Source of the DNA: Phragmitibacter sp965284365
Lineage (GTDB): Bacteria; Verrucomicrobiota; Verrucomicrobiia; Verrucomicrobiales; Verrucomicrobiaceae
Length of the DNA: 64,000 nt
NCBI GenBank assembly: GCA_965284365.1
Contig: OZ260079.1
Coordinates: 744,001-808,000 of the forward strand
Direction of reading: 5' to 3'
Shown here: in pieces, positions 1 through 8,231 of the stretch
How the letters are laid out: every line of letters starts with the position of its first letter
How positions within the stretch are numbered: the stretch's first letter is position 1
Translations under genes and position numbers: made by a program
Notes under the pieces: model-generated
Told to the model about the DNA's origin: nothing
The model's database searches: none
Seen by the model: only the letters and a program-made list of their open reading frames with translations

Positions 1-645
1 GGCGGAGAAACAGAGACCATTGGGCCGGTCTTCGAGGTCGGTCACTTTTTCAATCTTTCCGCCTGGATCAATGCGATACACGGCGGGCTTCAGCTCGGCT
101 TCGGCTTTGTTGCCTTCATAGTTCCCCATGATGCCGTAGCCGGGATCGGTGAACCACACGCCGCCATCGGGATGCACCACCACGTCGTTGGGCGCGTTTA
201 ATGGTTTGCCATCAAACTTGTCGGCCAGCACAGTGATATCGCCAGTGGCCTCATAGCGGGCCACGCGGCGGGCGCCATGCTCGGCGCTGATCTGACGGCC
301 TTGGCTATCGAAGGTGTTGCCGTTGCTGTTATTCGAATTGCTGCGCAGCACGCTCACATGACCGTCCTCGGGAAGGTAGCGCATCTGGGCATTGTTCGGG
401 ATGTCGCTCCAGACAAGATACTTGCCGGTGCCATTCCAGGCGGGGCCTTCCGCCCAGAGGCAGCCGGTGTGAAGGCGGCGCAGAGGCGAGTTCCCCTGGA
501 TGTATTTTCCGAAGCCTTCTTCCAGGGCGATCACGTCCGGATCCGGGTAACGCTCGGGCTGGGCATTCGGTCCGAAGTCGCGGGCCAACGCGGTGCCGGC
601 AGCCAGGGTGGAAAGGGACGTGAGGAAGGTGCGTCGTGAAGTCAT
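1..645 (-). CDS. SMP-30/gluconolactonase family protein, Tat-exported (3' end outside window)
   Basis: The reading frame runs leftward from an ATG at 645 and is still open at base 1, so only the first 215 residues are seen. It begins MTSRRTFLTSLSTLAAGTALA, a Tat-type signal with the twin arginine at residues 4-5. The mature part carries SMP-30 beta-propeller signatures: AEGPAWNGTGKYLVWSDIPN, then LNAPNDVVVHPDGGVWFTDP and RPNGLCFS. The family hydrolyses aldonolactones to aldonic acids using a divalent metal; the Asn and Asp of the PNDV motif are typical ligands. It is divergent from the FAH/aldehyde dehydrogenase pair, which suits a lactonase step in sugar oxidation, in the periplasm if Tat export is right. 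The exact substrate cannot be read from the sequence. Confidence 0.85.
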   Translation of the reverse strand, partial: MTSRRTFLTSLSTLAAGTALARDFGPNAQPERYPDPDVIALEEGFGKYIQGNSPLRRLHTGCLWAEGPAWNGTGKYLVWSDIPNNAQMRYLPEDGHVSVLRSNSNNSNGNTFDSQGRQISAEHGARRVARYEATGDITVLADKFDGKPLNAPNDVVVHPDGGVWFTDPGYGIMGNYEGNKAEAELKPAVYRIDPGGKIEKVTDLEDRPNGLCFSA

Positions 646-944
646 AGGATGAAACCTTGCGAAGGGAGCGAGCATGAAAGAGTCGCTTCAGGATGTCTAG
701 TGTCGTTTTTGCATGATGTGTACGCGGTGGGTTGTGAATGGAGATTTACCGCGAAGACTCAAAGGGCGCGAAGGATGAGGAAATAAAGAACGAGCGTCCG
801 TTCGTCTAATCGCCAGCTTTTGGCGAAAACGCACGGTATCCATGTGGGTTCCATTTTCCCTTTTAGGTCCACGATGGATTTGCCCTCCCGTGTCCATTCC
901 GGCTTGTTGCGGCGACTTGTCTCTGGTAACGATCTCCCTAGTCC
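646..944. other. Divergent intergenic region with one dispersed repeat copy
   Basis: About 300 bases separate the divergent lactonase and FAH genes and must hold both promoters; I cannot assign -35/-10 boxes with confidence. The visible content is one copy of a dispersed CGCGAAG repeat (about 744-791), then a small stem GAACG/CGTTC and a stem TCGCCA/TGGCGA around 790-825. Short frames across this stretch on the minus strand look like chance. Confidence 0.5.
744..791 (+). repeat. Dispersed CGCGAAG repeat, copy 1 (diverged)
   Basis: The copy reads TTTACCGCGAAGACTCAAAG, continues GGCGCGAAGGATGAGGAAAT, and then AAAGAAC. It matches the two copies near 48.85 and 49.0 kb, including the leading TTTACC and the trailing GAGGAA. 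The middle heptamer is mutated (CTCAAAG instead of CGCGAAG). It lies in a divergent promoter region. Confidence 0.7.
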
Positions 945-1766
945 ATGATTCTTCACCGCACCCAAACTGGCCCCGTCCTGGCGCATGATGGCGCTTTCTA
1001 CGCGATCAAGCCCGACGACTGGGACTGGCTGATCAACCATGAAAATCTGGCTGCGTGGCTACAGACGCAGATCCTTCCCAGCAACCAAACTGCTGCGCCG
1101 GATGCGTGGCTGGCGCCGATTGGCTCGCAGGAAGTCTGGGCGGCGGGCGTGACTTATTTCCGAAGCCGCACCGCGCGCATGGAGGAATCTCAGGATGCGG
1201 GTGGAGCGGACTTTTATGAGCGGGTTTATGACGCAGTCCGGCCCGAGATCTTTTTCAAAGCCACGCCGAGTCGTGTGGTGGCGCCGGGGGGTATTTTGCA
1301 TAGGCGGAAAGACTCGTCGTGGATCGTGCCGGAGCCGGAACTCACCTTGGTGATCAATCACCGAGGAGTGATCGTTGGATACACGTGCGGTAATGACCTT
1401 AGCTGCCGTGATATCGAAGGCGAGAATCCGCTCTATTTGCCGCAGGCGAAAGTCTTCCGGAATTGCGCCAGCGTCGGGCCGGGCATCCTCATTGCCGAGG
1501 CTCCGCTTACGAAAGACTGCGGCATTCATTGTGAAATCTGGCGGCACAGCCAGGCTGTCTTCACGGGCAGCACTACCCTGGCTCAAATGCGCCGCACACC
1601 GGAGGAACTGGTCTCTTGGCTCTATAAGGAAGAGGCGTTTCCGAACGGTGCTTATCTCATGACCGGGACAGGCTTGGTTCCGCCTGATAACTTTTGCCTT
1701 CAGACTTCGGATGAGGTCCGCATCACTATTGACGGTATCGGCACTCTGGTGAACACGATGGACTAA
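945..1766 (+). CDS. Fumarylacetoacetate hydrolase-fold protein, probable 2-keto-3-deoxy-sugar-acid dehydratase
   Basis: This 273-residue protein has the FAH fold core: PEIFFKATPSRVVAPG at about 100-115, VPEPELTLV at about 128-136 with the acidic metal-ligand pair E130/E132, and GNDLSCRDIEGENPLYLPQAK at about 149-169 with further acidic residues. FAH enzymes are cytoplasmic and metal-dependent and act on 2-oxo acids. The aldehyde dehydrogenase starting 58 bases downstream is of the type that oxidises 2-oxoglutarate semialdehyde, so a 2-dehydro-3-deoxy-pentonate dehydratase (KdaD/AraD-like) is the best reading. Generic FAH hydrolase activity is the alternative. The family call is firm; the substrate is inference from context. 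Confidence 0.8.
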   Translation: MILHRTQTGPVLAHDGAFYAIKPDDWDWLINHENLAAWLQTQILPSNQTAAPDAWLAPIGSQEVWAAGVTYFRSRTARMEESQDAGGADFYERVYDAVRPEIFFKATPSRVVAPGGILHRRKDSSWIVPEPELTLVINHRGVIVGYTCGNDLSCRDIEGENPLYLPQAKVFRNCASVGPGILIAEAPLTKDCGIHCEIWRHSQAVFTGSTTLAQMRRTPEELVSWLYKEEAFPNGAYLMTGTGLVPPDNFCLQTSDEVRITIDGIGTLVNTMD

Positions 1767-1824
1767 GCTGGCAATCCGATTTTCAAGCTCCTGCAAGCAC
1801 GCACTCTTTTTCTTCAAATCTGTT

Positions 1825-3414
1825 ATGACACTTCACGGACAATCCTTCATTGCTGGCCAGATCACTCCCTGCGCGGGCGATACTTTTTTCGCGGCTAATG
1901 CCACTACTGGCGACAAGCTTCAGCCGGACTTTGAGGAAGCTAATGCGGTGCTGGCAGATGCAGCACTACAGGCGGCGAACGATGCCTTTGATGAGTTCCG
2001 GGCGGCCCCGGTTGAGCAGCGCGCCAAGCTGCTGGAAGCCATCGCCCAGAATATCGAGGCGTATGGCGACGAGCTTTTGAATCGCGCTCATGAGGAGACC
2101 GCGCTGCCGATGGCTCGGCTCACCGGGGAACGGGCGCGCACGACTGGACAGGCACGGCTTTTTGCAAAACTCATTCTGGATGGCACCTGGGCGGAAGCGC
2201 GGATCGATCGCGCTCAGCCGGATCGTCAGCCGATGCCGAAACCGGATGTGCGCCGGGTGATGGTCCCGGTCGGCCCGGTGGTCGTCTTTGGCGCGAGCAA
2301 TTTCCCTTTCGCCATCTCTGTCGCAGGCACTGACACGATTGCCGCGCTGGCAGCGGGATGTCCTGTGGTGGTAAAAGGGCATCCTGGTCATCCGGGCACA
2401 TCCGAGATGATCGCGGCAGCCATCACGAAGGCCTTGTTGGACACCGGCCTCCCTGCAGGTGCGTTCTCCATGGTGCAGGGCAAGGGCACGGAGATCGGTG
2501 TTTCGCTGGTGACTCATCCACTGACAGCGGCGGTAGCATTCACCGGTTCGCTGAAGGGCGGGCGTGCTTTGTTTGATGCCGCGGTGGGCCGGAAAAATCC
2601 CATTCCTTTCTATGGGGAACTTGGCAGCGTGAACCCTGTGTTCCTCCTGCCAGGCGCGCTGAAAGAGCGTGGGGAACAAGTGGCGGAAGCCTTTGTCACC
2701 TCACTAACCATGGGTGTTGGTCAATTCTGCACGAACCCGGGGGTTGTGTTTGGCGTGAAGGGGCCTGATCTGGAAAAGTTCATGACGAAGACATCGTCGC
2801 TGGTGGAAGCCTGGCCTCCGGCTGCCATGCTGCATGCGGGAATCGCGAAGTCTTATGTGAGCGGTGTGGAGCGTCTCGCTTCCAACTCCGGAGTGCAGCA
2901 GGTGGCGCAATCCTCGGCAGTGACCAGCGAAGGGCCTCGTGCGGCTGCTGCCGTTTTCAGCACGGACGTGGCTTCTTTCGAATCCGACGAGAGCCTACGT
3001 GAGGAAGTCTTTGGTCCGGCCAGTCTGGTCACACATTGCGGAAACCAAGCGGACCTTGAGCGCGTGGCAGAAAGCATGGAGGGTCAGCTGACCGCCAGCA
3101 TTCACGGCACGCCTGAGGATTTGAAAACGCATGCTCGGCTGGTGCGGATCCTGGAGCGGAAGGTGGGGCGCATCATCTTCAATGGCTTTGGCACCGGGAT
3201 CGAGGTCTGCCCGTCGATGCATCACGGCGGGCCTTACCCCTCCACGACGCATAGTTTTTTCACGAGCATCGGCACGGCGGCGATTTACCGGTTTGTCCGG
3301 CCGGTGTGTTACCAAGGTTTTCCGGATGAGTGTCTGCCGGAATCGATCCAGAATAAGAATCCCGGGAAGGGATGGCGCATGGTGGATGGCGATATGACCC
3401 AGGCGGATGCGTGA
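1825..3414 (+). CDS. Aldehyde dehydrogenase (NADP+), 2-oxoglutarate semialdehyde dehydrogenase type
   Basis: The 529-residue protein is a complete aldehyde dehydrogenase. Visible motifs are VVVFGASNFPFAISVAG (about 152-168, start of the nucleotide-binding fold), VVVKGHPGHPGTSE (about 181-194), FTGSLKGGRALFDAA (about 239-253), the general-base Glu in FYGELGSVNPVF (E265), and the catalytic Cys in GQFCTNPGV (C302). This pattern fits the alpha-ketoglutaric semialdehyde dehydrogenase branch used in oxidative pentose and uronate breakdown, which yields 2-oxoglutarate. It follows the FAH gene by 58 bases on the same strand and is likely co-transcribed. The gene converges on the GntP permease, with a structured repeat between the stops. 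Confidence 0.9.
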   Translation: MTLHGQSFIAGQITPCAGDTFFAANATTGDKLQPDFEEANAVLADAALQAANDAFDEFRAAPVEQRAKLLEAIAQNIEAYGDELLNRAHEETALPMARLTGERARTTGQARLFAKLILDGTWAEARIDRAQPDRQPMPKPDVRRVMVPVGPVVVFGASNFPFAISVAGTDTIAALAAGCPVVVKGHPGHPGTSEMIAAAITKALLDTGLPAGAFSMVQGKGTEIGVSLVTHPLTAAVAFTGSLKGGRALFDAAVGRKNPIPFYGELGSVNPVFLLPGALKERGEQVAEAFVTSLTMGVGQFCTNPGVVFGVKGPDLEKFMTKTSSLVEAWPPAAMLHAGIAKSYVSGVERLASNSGVQQVAQSSAVTSEGPRAAAAVFSTDVASFESDESLREEVFGPASLVTHCGNQADLERVAESMEGQLTASIHGTPEDLKTHARLVRILERKVGRIIFNGFGTGIEVCPSMHHGGPYPSTTHSFFTSIGTAAIYRFVRPVCYQGFPDECLPESIQNKNPGKGWRMVDGDMTQADA

Positions 3415-3420
3415 GGACGG

Positions 3421-3460
3421 GCGGCGGTTCGGCTGCGTAGCCGCGAAGCGAAACCGCCGC
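3421..3460. repeat. Structured palindromic repeat (family B), copy 1, between convergent genes
   Basis: A 9-bp outer stem, GCGGCGGTT (3421-3429) with AACCGCCGC (3452-3460), encloses a core CGGCTGCGTAGCCG plus CGAAGCGAA. The same core, one base different, lies at 28141-28163 with a different but still paired outer stem. Both copies sit between convergent stop codons. A bidirectional terminator or REP-like element is likely; no T-run follows. Confidence 0.7.
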
Positions 3461-3470
3461 TCCTTGGATC

Positions 3471-4994
3471 TCACACTAGCGGCATCAGCTTGGAGAGGAG
3501 CATCGTCATAACGATGCCCACGATCGAAATGATGGTCAGGAGGACTGTCCAGGTCTTGAGGGTCTCGCGCTCGGTGAAGCCGGTCAGGCGGCTCACAACC
3601 CAGAAGCCGCTATCGTTCATCCATGAGTAGCCCGTCGCGCCGAAGCCGATGGCGAGGAAAAGATACAAAGGGTGACAGGGGAGGTTGGGCAGAAGGGCGA
3701 TGAACATGGCCGAGGTGGTCTGCATGGCCACGGTGGCGGAGCCTTGGGCGATACGAAACACGACCGACACCAGGTAGCCCAGCAGCACCAAGTTGAACGT
3801 ATTCTGACCCTTGGCCCAAGTGGCCAAGCTGTCGCCGACGCCGGACTGGCTCAGCATGTAACCAAAGGCTCCCCCGGCTGAGGTGATCAAGATAATAACA
3901 CCGGCGGTTTCCAGCGGCGGGCCAGTCATGTTGCTGATCTGCGCCAGGTTGAGCTTTTTTTGCCGCTTCAGCAGCATGAGGGACATGAACGCGCCGATGA
4001 TGAGCGCAACGTTTTTGTTCCCGATGAAGTCCACCCAAGTTTTCACGTGCATGAAGGTCTCCTTGCCTCCCACTGCCGCGATGGTGGAGGTGGCCCAACT
4101 TGAAGGCGCCGCACCCGCAATCTGTGCTGCCGCCGCAACAGCTTTGGTGTCCGTTTGTTTAATCACCTCAAAAACAGACGCAATGCTGATGAGCATGATC
4201 GGCACAATGATCGGCGCCAAAGACGCCATCAGGGATGGAAGACCGGACTCCGGCCTGTCCATCATGGCGCGGGCATCGGCCAGTGGCAGACTGGCGGTTT
4301 CCCGCGGTGTGATCGGCACTTTTTTGGAGAGCCACATGGAGGCGCCCCAGCCTGCCAGCATCGGCAGAGCTCCGGCGGCGATGCCGACCCAGATTGATAG
4401 TCCCACGTCGATGCCGAGATTCTCCGCCATATAAATGGGGCCTGGATGAGGAATGGTCAGCGCGTGGGTGATGACGCCGCCGCCGCAGATGGCCAGCACA
4501 TAAAGCGTGAAATCCCTCCCCGTACGCAACGCCATCGCCACCGCGATGGGCGCCATCAGCATAAACATACTATCGAAGAAGATGGGTATGCTGAGGATGT
4601 AGGTGCTGAGTACGATGGCAAAAGACACGCCGGGAGGCTTCGAGCCGCAGACGGCCAGGAAGCGCCGCACGACCTTGTCAGCCGCGCCGCTTTCCATCAG
4701 GCACATGCCGATGATCGTCGCCATGCCGATGACGATGGCGATGCCACCGGCGGTTTTGCCAAAGCCTTCAGCGGTCAGTTCCACAGCCCGGACCATCTGG
4801 CCCTTTTCGGGCGCCTTGGGATCCGCCGGGAGCTGTTGCGCCAAAATGCCGGCGAGGAGCGCGGCGAAAATCAGTGCGAGGAAGGGGTGCAAACGAAAGA
4901 CCGAAATACCTGCGATGACTGCTCCGACACTGATGAGGAGGACGACAAATGGCCAAGTGTTGATATCAGCAGCGGCGAGGAAGGTCGGAAGCAT
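3471..4994 (-). CDS. GntP family gluconate/sugar-acid:H+ symporter
   Basis: This is a 507-residue polytopic membrane protein. The N-terminus (MLPTFLAAADINTWPFVVLL) leads into a ladder of about 12 hydrophobic segments. GntP-family signatures are the TIPHPGPIYMAENLG stretch, RIAQGSATVAMQT in the second half, and WMNDSGFWVVSRLTGF near the C-terminus. GntP proteins import gluconate and related aldonic or hydroxy acids with protons across the inner membrane. It is convergent with the FAH/dehydrogenase pair and divergent from the phosphohexomutase, and its presence supports sugar acids as the substrates of this cluster. Confidence 0.92.
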   Translation of the reverse strand: MLPTFLAAADINTWPFVVLLISVGAVIAGISVFRLHPFLALIFAALLAGILAQQLPADPKAPEKGQMVRAVELTAEGFGKTAGGIAIVIGMATIIGMCLMESGAADKVVRRFLAVCGSKPPGVSFAIVLSTYILSIPIFFDSMFMLMAPIAVAMALRTGRDFTLYVLAICGGGVITHALTIPHPGPIYMAENLGIDVGLSIWVGIAAGALPMLAGWGASMWLSKKVPITPRETASLPLADARAMMDRPESGLPSLMASLAPIIVPIMLISIASVFEVIKQTDTKAVAAAAQIAGAAPSSWATSTIAAVGGKETFMHVKTWVDFIGNKNVALIIGAFMSLMLLKRQKKLNLAQISNMTGPPLETAGVIILITSAGGAFGYMLSQSGVGDSLATWAKGQNTFNLVLLGYLVSVVFRIAQGSATVAMQTTSAMFIALLPNLPCHPLYLFLAIGFGATGYSWMNDSGFWVVSRLTGFTERETLKTWTVLLTIISIVGIVMTMLLSKLMPLV

Positions 4995-5155
4995 GGCTAG
5001 TTTCTAGGGAAACCGAATACGTAAGGCAACGAAAAATCCTGCTGGCCGTGCTCGCGGGATTTCACTTAGTATGGCCCGAGTGAGGGCCTCCGGTTGCATC
5101 CCGCAGCCTTTTCTCTAAAGTTTGTGCCTCTCGAAATCCGCATCAACCGTCTCCC

Positions 5156-7117
5156 ATGTCACTCGAAACCACCCTCACGCAGGCCGCCGCTGACAAGCAC
5201 CTCCTGGACTCCAGCCTTAAGAACATCCAGACACTGCTGCAGTCCGGCACAAATCCCGTTTACCGCGCCAGCATTGAGGAACTCGCCGGCAATGCCCAGT
5301 GGACAGAACTGAACGACCGCTTTTTTACCACGCTGAAATTTGGCACAGGCGGCCTTCGTGGCCGCACCGTCGGAAAAATTGTCACCAAGGCCGAACGGGG
5401 CAAAGCCGCCCCGGACGCCCGTCCGGAATCTGCCTGCGTCGGCACGAACTCGATGAACGAGTACAATGTGTCCCGCGCCACGCAGGGCCTTGTCGCCTAC
5501 TGCATCAAGTACCGCAAAAAGGACGGATTGGATGGTAAACCAAAGATCGTTTTCGCGCACGACACCCGGCATTTCTCGTCTGACTTCGCCGCCCAGTGTG
5601 CCCGCATTGCCGTGGACCTCGGTTGCGACGTTTATCTTTTCGACGGGCCGCGCGCCACGCCGGAAATGTCTTTCACCGTCCGCCAACTCCGTGCGGATGC
5701 CGGTGTCATGCTGACAGCGTCCCACAATCCCGCTCATGACAATGGGTACAAGGTGAACTTCGCGGACGGGGCCGGCATCATCGAGCCACATGCCACGGGC
5801 ATCATCACGGAAGTGAATGCCGTGAAGAGCGAAAGCTACACTCCCCTACCCGCCGACCAACAAGGCAAAGTGACCACTCTGGGAGAAGAGATGGATCAGA
5901 TCTATCTCAAGCGCGTGGAAACCCTCATGCTGCAGCCTGACCTGCTGGAGAAAGCGCGCAGTCTGAAAATCGTCTATACGGCGCTACATGGTGCGGGCGG
6001 TGTTCTGGTGCCGCGCATCTTGCGGAAACTGGGCTTCAATCTCCTCACCGTACCCGAACAGGACATCTTCGACGGCCGCTTCCCAACCGTGGCTTCGCCC
6101 AATCCTGAGAACGCCCCTGCCCTCGCCATGGCGGTGGCACTGGCGGACAAGGAAAACGCGGACATTGTCATTGGCACGGATCCGGACTGCGACCGCATGG
6201 GCGTCGGTGTCCGTGGCTCAGATGGCAAGATGCAGTTGCTCACCGGAAACCAGATTGGTTCCCTGATCGGCTGGTATCGTATCAAGACCTTGTTTGATCT
6301 CGGGGTCCTGAATGACGCCAACAAGAAGAACGCCGTCTTCGTCAAGACGCTGGTCACCACCGATCTGCAAACCACCATTGCTCAGGCTTTTGGTCTCAGC
6401 GTGGTGAACACGCTGACAGGTTTCAAATACATCAGCGCCAAGCTGAAGAAGTATGAAGAAGCGTTGCCCGCGGATATCCAGGCCAAGTACCGCGATATGA
6501 GCGAAGTGGACACGCGTACGGCGCGCCTGGCTCACAGCAAGTTCTTCGTGTTTGGCGGTGAAGAAAGTTATGGCTACCTCGGCACCGATGTCACCCGTGA
6601 CAAGGACGGTAATGGCGCGGTGGTGATGTTTGCGGAAGTGGCTGCTTATGCCGCTTCGCAGGGCAAGACGATGATCGATCTGCTGGATGAGATCTACGCG
6701 ACTTACGGCTACTTCCTGGAAAGCAACCAGAGCAAGACTTTTGAAGGTGCGGAAGGCGCTGCCAAGATTCAGAAGCTGGCAGATTCCTATGTGAACAGTC
6801 CGCCTACGGAATTCGACGGCAGCAAAGTCACTTCCCTGAAGGATTACAGCAAGCCCGGTCACCTCGACGAAGAAGGTGATCCGATCCCGTTGGAAAAGAT
6901 GCTTTGGGTCTTCCTTGCTGACGGCCGCGCGTTTGCGGTGCGCCCAAGCGGTACGGAACCGAAGATCAAATATTACCTCTACGGCAGGCAGATCCCGCAG
7001 ACGGGTGATCCCTTCACCGCCGAGGAGCTGTCCGCGACCAAGTCACGTGTGACGGAAAGCCTGAAGACGCTGTGGTCAGCCATTGAGAAGGACATTGATG
7101 CGCGGTTGGCGAAGTAG
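5156..7117 (+). CDS. Phospho-sugar mutase (phosphoglucomutase/phosphomannomutase family)
   Basis: The 653-residue protein has all four phosphohexomutase signatures: the phosphoserine loop MLTASHNPAHDNGYK with S189; the Mg-binding loop IGTDPDCDRMG (about 339-349); the sugar-recognition loop FGGEESYGYLGTD; and the phosphate-binding loop RPSGTEPKIKYYL near the C-terminus. It is longer than bacterial PGM (about 550) and closer to the PGM2-like type that interconverts glucose-1-P and glucose-6-P, with phosphopentomutase activity possible. It is cytoplasmic, transcribed alone, and followed by a strong rho-independent terminator. Family is certain; sugar specificity is not. Confidence 0.93.
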   Translation: MSLETTLTQAAADKHLLDSSLKNIQTLLQSGTNPVYRASIEELAGNAQWTELNDRFFTTLKFGTGGLRGRTVGKIVTKAERGKAAPDARPESACVGTNSMNEYNVSRATQGLVAYCIKYRKKDGLDGKPKIVFAHDTRHFSSDFAAQCARIAVDLGCDVYLFDGPRATPEMSFTVRQLRADAGVMLTASHNPAHDNGYKVNFADGAGIIEPHATGIITEVNAVKSESYTPLPADQQGKVTTLGEEMDQIYLKRVETLMLQPDLLEKARSLKIVYTALHGAGGVLVPRILRKLGFNLLTVPEQDIFDGRFPTVASPNPENAPALAMAVALADKENADIVIGTDPDCDRMGVGVRGSDGKMQLLTGNQIGSLIGWYRIKTLFDLGVLNDANKKNAVFVKTLVTTDLQTTIAQAFGLSVVNTLTGFKYISAKLKKYEEALPADIQAKYRDMSEVDTRTARLAHSKFFVFGGEESYGYLGTDVTRDKDGNGAVVMFAEVAAYAASQGKTMIDLLDEIYATYGYFLESNQSKTFEGAEGAAKIQKLADSYVNSPPTEFDGSKVTSLKDYSKPGHLDEEGDPIPLEKMLWVFLADGRAFAVRPSGTEPKIKYYLYGRQIPQTGDPFTAEELSATKSRVTESLKTLWSAIEKDIDARLAK

Positions 7118-7176
7118 CCAAACGGTCCGGCATCACCAGCGGTCCCTCGGGCGATATTGGTAAGTTTAAAAGGATG

Positions 7177-7213
7177 CCCCGGTGCGCCGAAAGGTGACCG
7201 GGGTGTTTTTTTT
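7177..7213 (+). terminator. Rho-independent terminator after the phospho-sugar mutase
   Basis: CCCCGGT (7177-7183) pairs with ACCGGGG (7197-7203) across a 13-base loop, and a run of eight T follows at 7206-7213. It lies about 60 bases after the stop codon. Confidence 0.85.
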
Positions 7214-7285
7214 GAAGAGTATGGGCGGGCGACGCCGAGGTGGAGAAGGAGACCGTGGACCTAACAATGTCCTGCGCGCATAGGG

Positions 7286-7302
7286 GAGCCACACTGTGGT
7301 TC
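7286..7302. repeat. Hairpin repeat GAGCCAC-ACT-GTGGTTC
   Basis: Seven-base arms (one G-T pair) flank a three-base loop. It is nearly the same as the hairpin at 7355-7371 and shares flanking bases with it (GGGGAGCCAC against GGGAGAACCAC). Confidence 0.65.
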
Positions 7303-7322
7303 AGGAAGATTAGCGGCGGTTA

Positions 7323-7342
7323 CCACGGGTTAAAACCCGTGG
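7323..7342. repeat. Perfect 9-bp hairpin CCACGGGTT-AA-AACCCGTGG
   Basis: Arms 7323-7331 and 7334-7342 pair perfectly around a two-base loop. It sits between the two related GTGGTTC hairpins. No T-run follows, so a dispersed palindromic element is more likely than a terminator. Confidence 0.7.
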
Positions 7343-7354
7343 CTAAGCATGGGA

Positions 7355-7371
7355 GAACCACTCCGTGGTTC
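7355..7371. repeat. Hairpin repeat GAACCAC-TCC-GTGGTTC
   Basis: Perfect seven-base arms with a three-base loop. This is the second copy of the element at 7286-7302, 69 bases away. Confidence 0.65.
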
Positions 7372-7514
7372 ATCAATAGATCTGAGCGTGAACCCAATTG
7401 ACGCAAATGCGTGGATCGGGCGTGAACCGATTTACGAGCATGTTTGGATGGGACGCGGTCTCAATTTCAAACCTTCCCGCGAAGGATCGTCGAATGTTTT
7501 TATGCGCAGCCTCC

Positions 7515-8201
7515 TCAGGGCACGGCGGCGTGTTTCTTGGCTTCCGCCCACCGGATGGCATGCCTCGTTACGGCAGCGCCGTCTTCGAGCCCCAGCTTGG
7601 TTTTGATATTCATACGATGCACGTCCACCGTCTTCGGGCTGATGTGCAGCATATCTGCGATTTGGTGCGTGCTGTGTCCCTCACCCATGAGGTGATAGAC
7701 CTCAAACTCGCGGTCGGTCAATGAATGCAAGACATTGTCAGATTCCGGGCTGGCGCCGGAGGTGAAGGCTTTGAGAATCTGCTCCGACATCGAGGGGCTG
7801 ACCGCCAACTGCCCGGCCGCCACCCTGCGCAGCGCATCTTCCAGTGTGGAATGAGGCGCATTCTTCATGAGATATCCTTTGGCTCCCGCACGGATCGCCC
7901 GCTGTACATAGAGGTCTTCCTCATGCATGGAGAGCACCAGGATTTCTACCTTTGGATGGGAGCTTTTTAAATCCTTGATCAACTCCAGCCCATTGCGGTC
8001 TGGCAACGTGATGTCCACAATCAAGACGTCAGGCGTCTCGGTTTCCAATTTTGCCACCGCTTCCTGTGCGGTGCCGGCCTGCCAGACGCATTCAAAGCCA
8101 TCCTGGCTATCCACGAAAAAGCGCATCCCCTCCCGCATCAGGGTATGATCCTCAACAATGCCGACACGCACGTTTTTTTCGGTTTGGGACTTCAATTTCA
8201 T
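7515..8201 (-). CDS. NarL/FixJ-type response regulator
   Basis: The 228-residue protein has a receiver domain (about 10-125) with the acidic pocket in VGIVEDHTLMREG, the phospho-acceptor D63 in VLIVDITLPDRNG, and the conserved Lys K113 in AKGYLMKN. A LuxR-type helix-turn-helix (about 158-215) follows, with SLTDREFEVYHLMGEGHST and ISPKTVDVHRMNIKTKLGL. It should be a cytoplasmic transcription factor activated by the histidine kinase encoded just upstream (gap about 30 bases). It is the last gene of a binding protein-kinase-regulator operon. Its target is unknown; the giant surface-protein gene upstream of the operon is a candidate. Confidence 0.93.
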   Translation of the reverse strand: MKLKSQTEKNVRVGIVEDHTLMREGMRFFVDSQDGFECVWQAGTAQEAVAKLETETPDVLIVDITLPDRNGLELIKDLKSSHPKVEILVLSMHEEDLYVQRAIRAGAKGYLMKNAPHSTLEDALRRVAAGQLAVSPSMSEQILKAFTSGASPESDNVLHSLTDREFEVYHLMGEGHSTHQIADMLHISPKTVDVHRMNIKTKLGLEDGAAVTRHAIRWAEAKKHAAVP

Positions 8202-8231
8202 GTAGCTAGATTACCTCCAATCACTGATTCG

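Larger units (their letters stand above)
7118..7514. other. Gene-free region of about 400 bases with a terminator and hairpin repeats
   Basis: This lies between two convergent genes. It holds the mutase terminator, three perfect or near-perfect hairpins (7286-7302, 7323-7342, 7355-7371) and two similar blocks GCGTGAACCCAATTGACGC and GCGTGAACCGATTTACG near 7385-7435. No convincing coding region is seen; short frames over 7349-7724 overlap the response regulator antisense and look spurious. Confidence 0.6.

Noticed and set aside
697..1040. Short minus-strand frames upstream of the FAH gene
   Set aside because: They overlap each other and a repeat copy in the divergent promoter region and show no family features.
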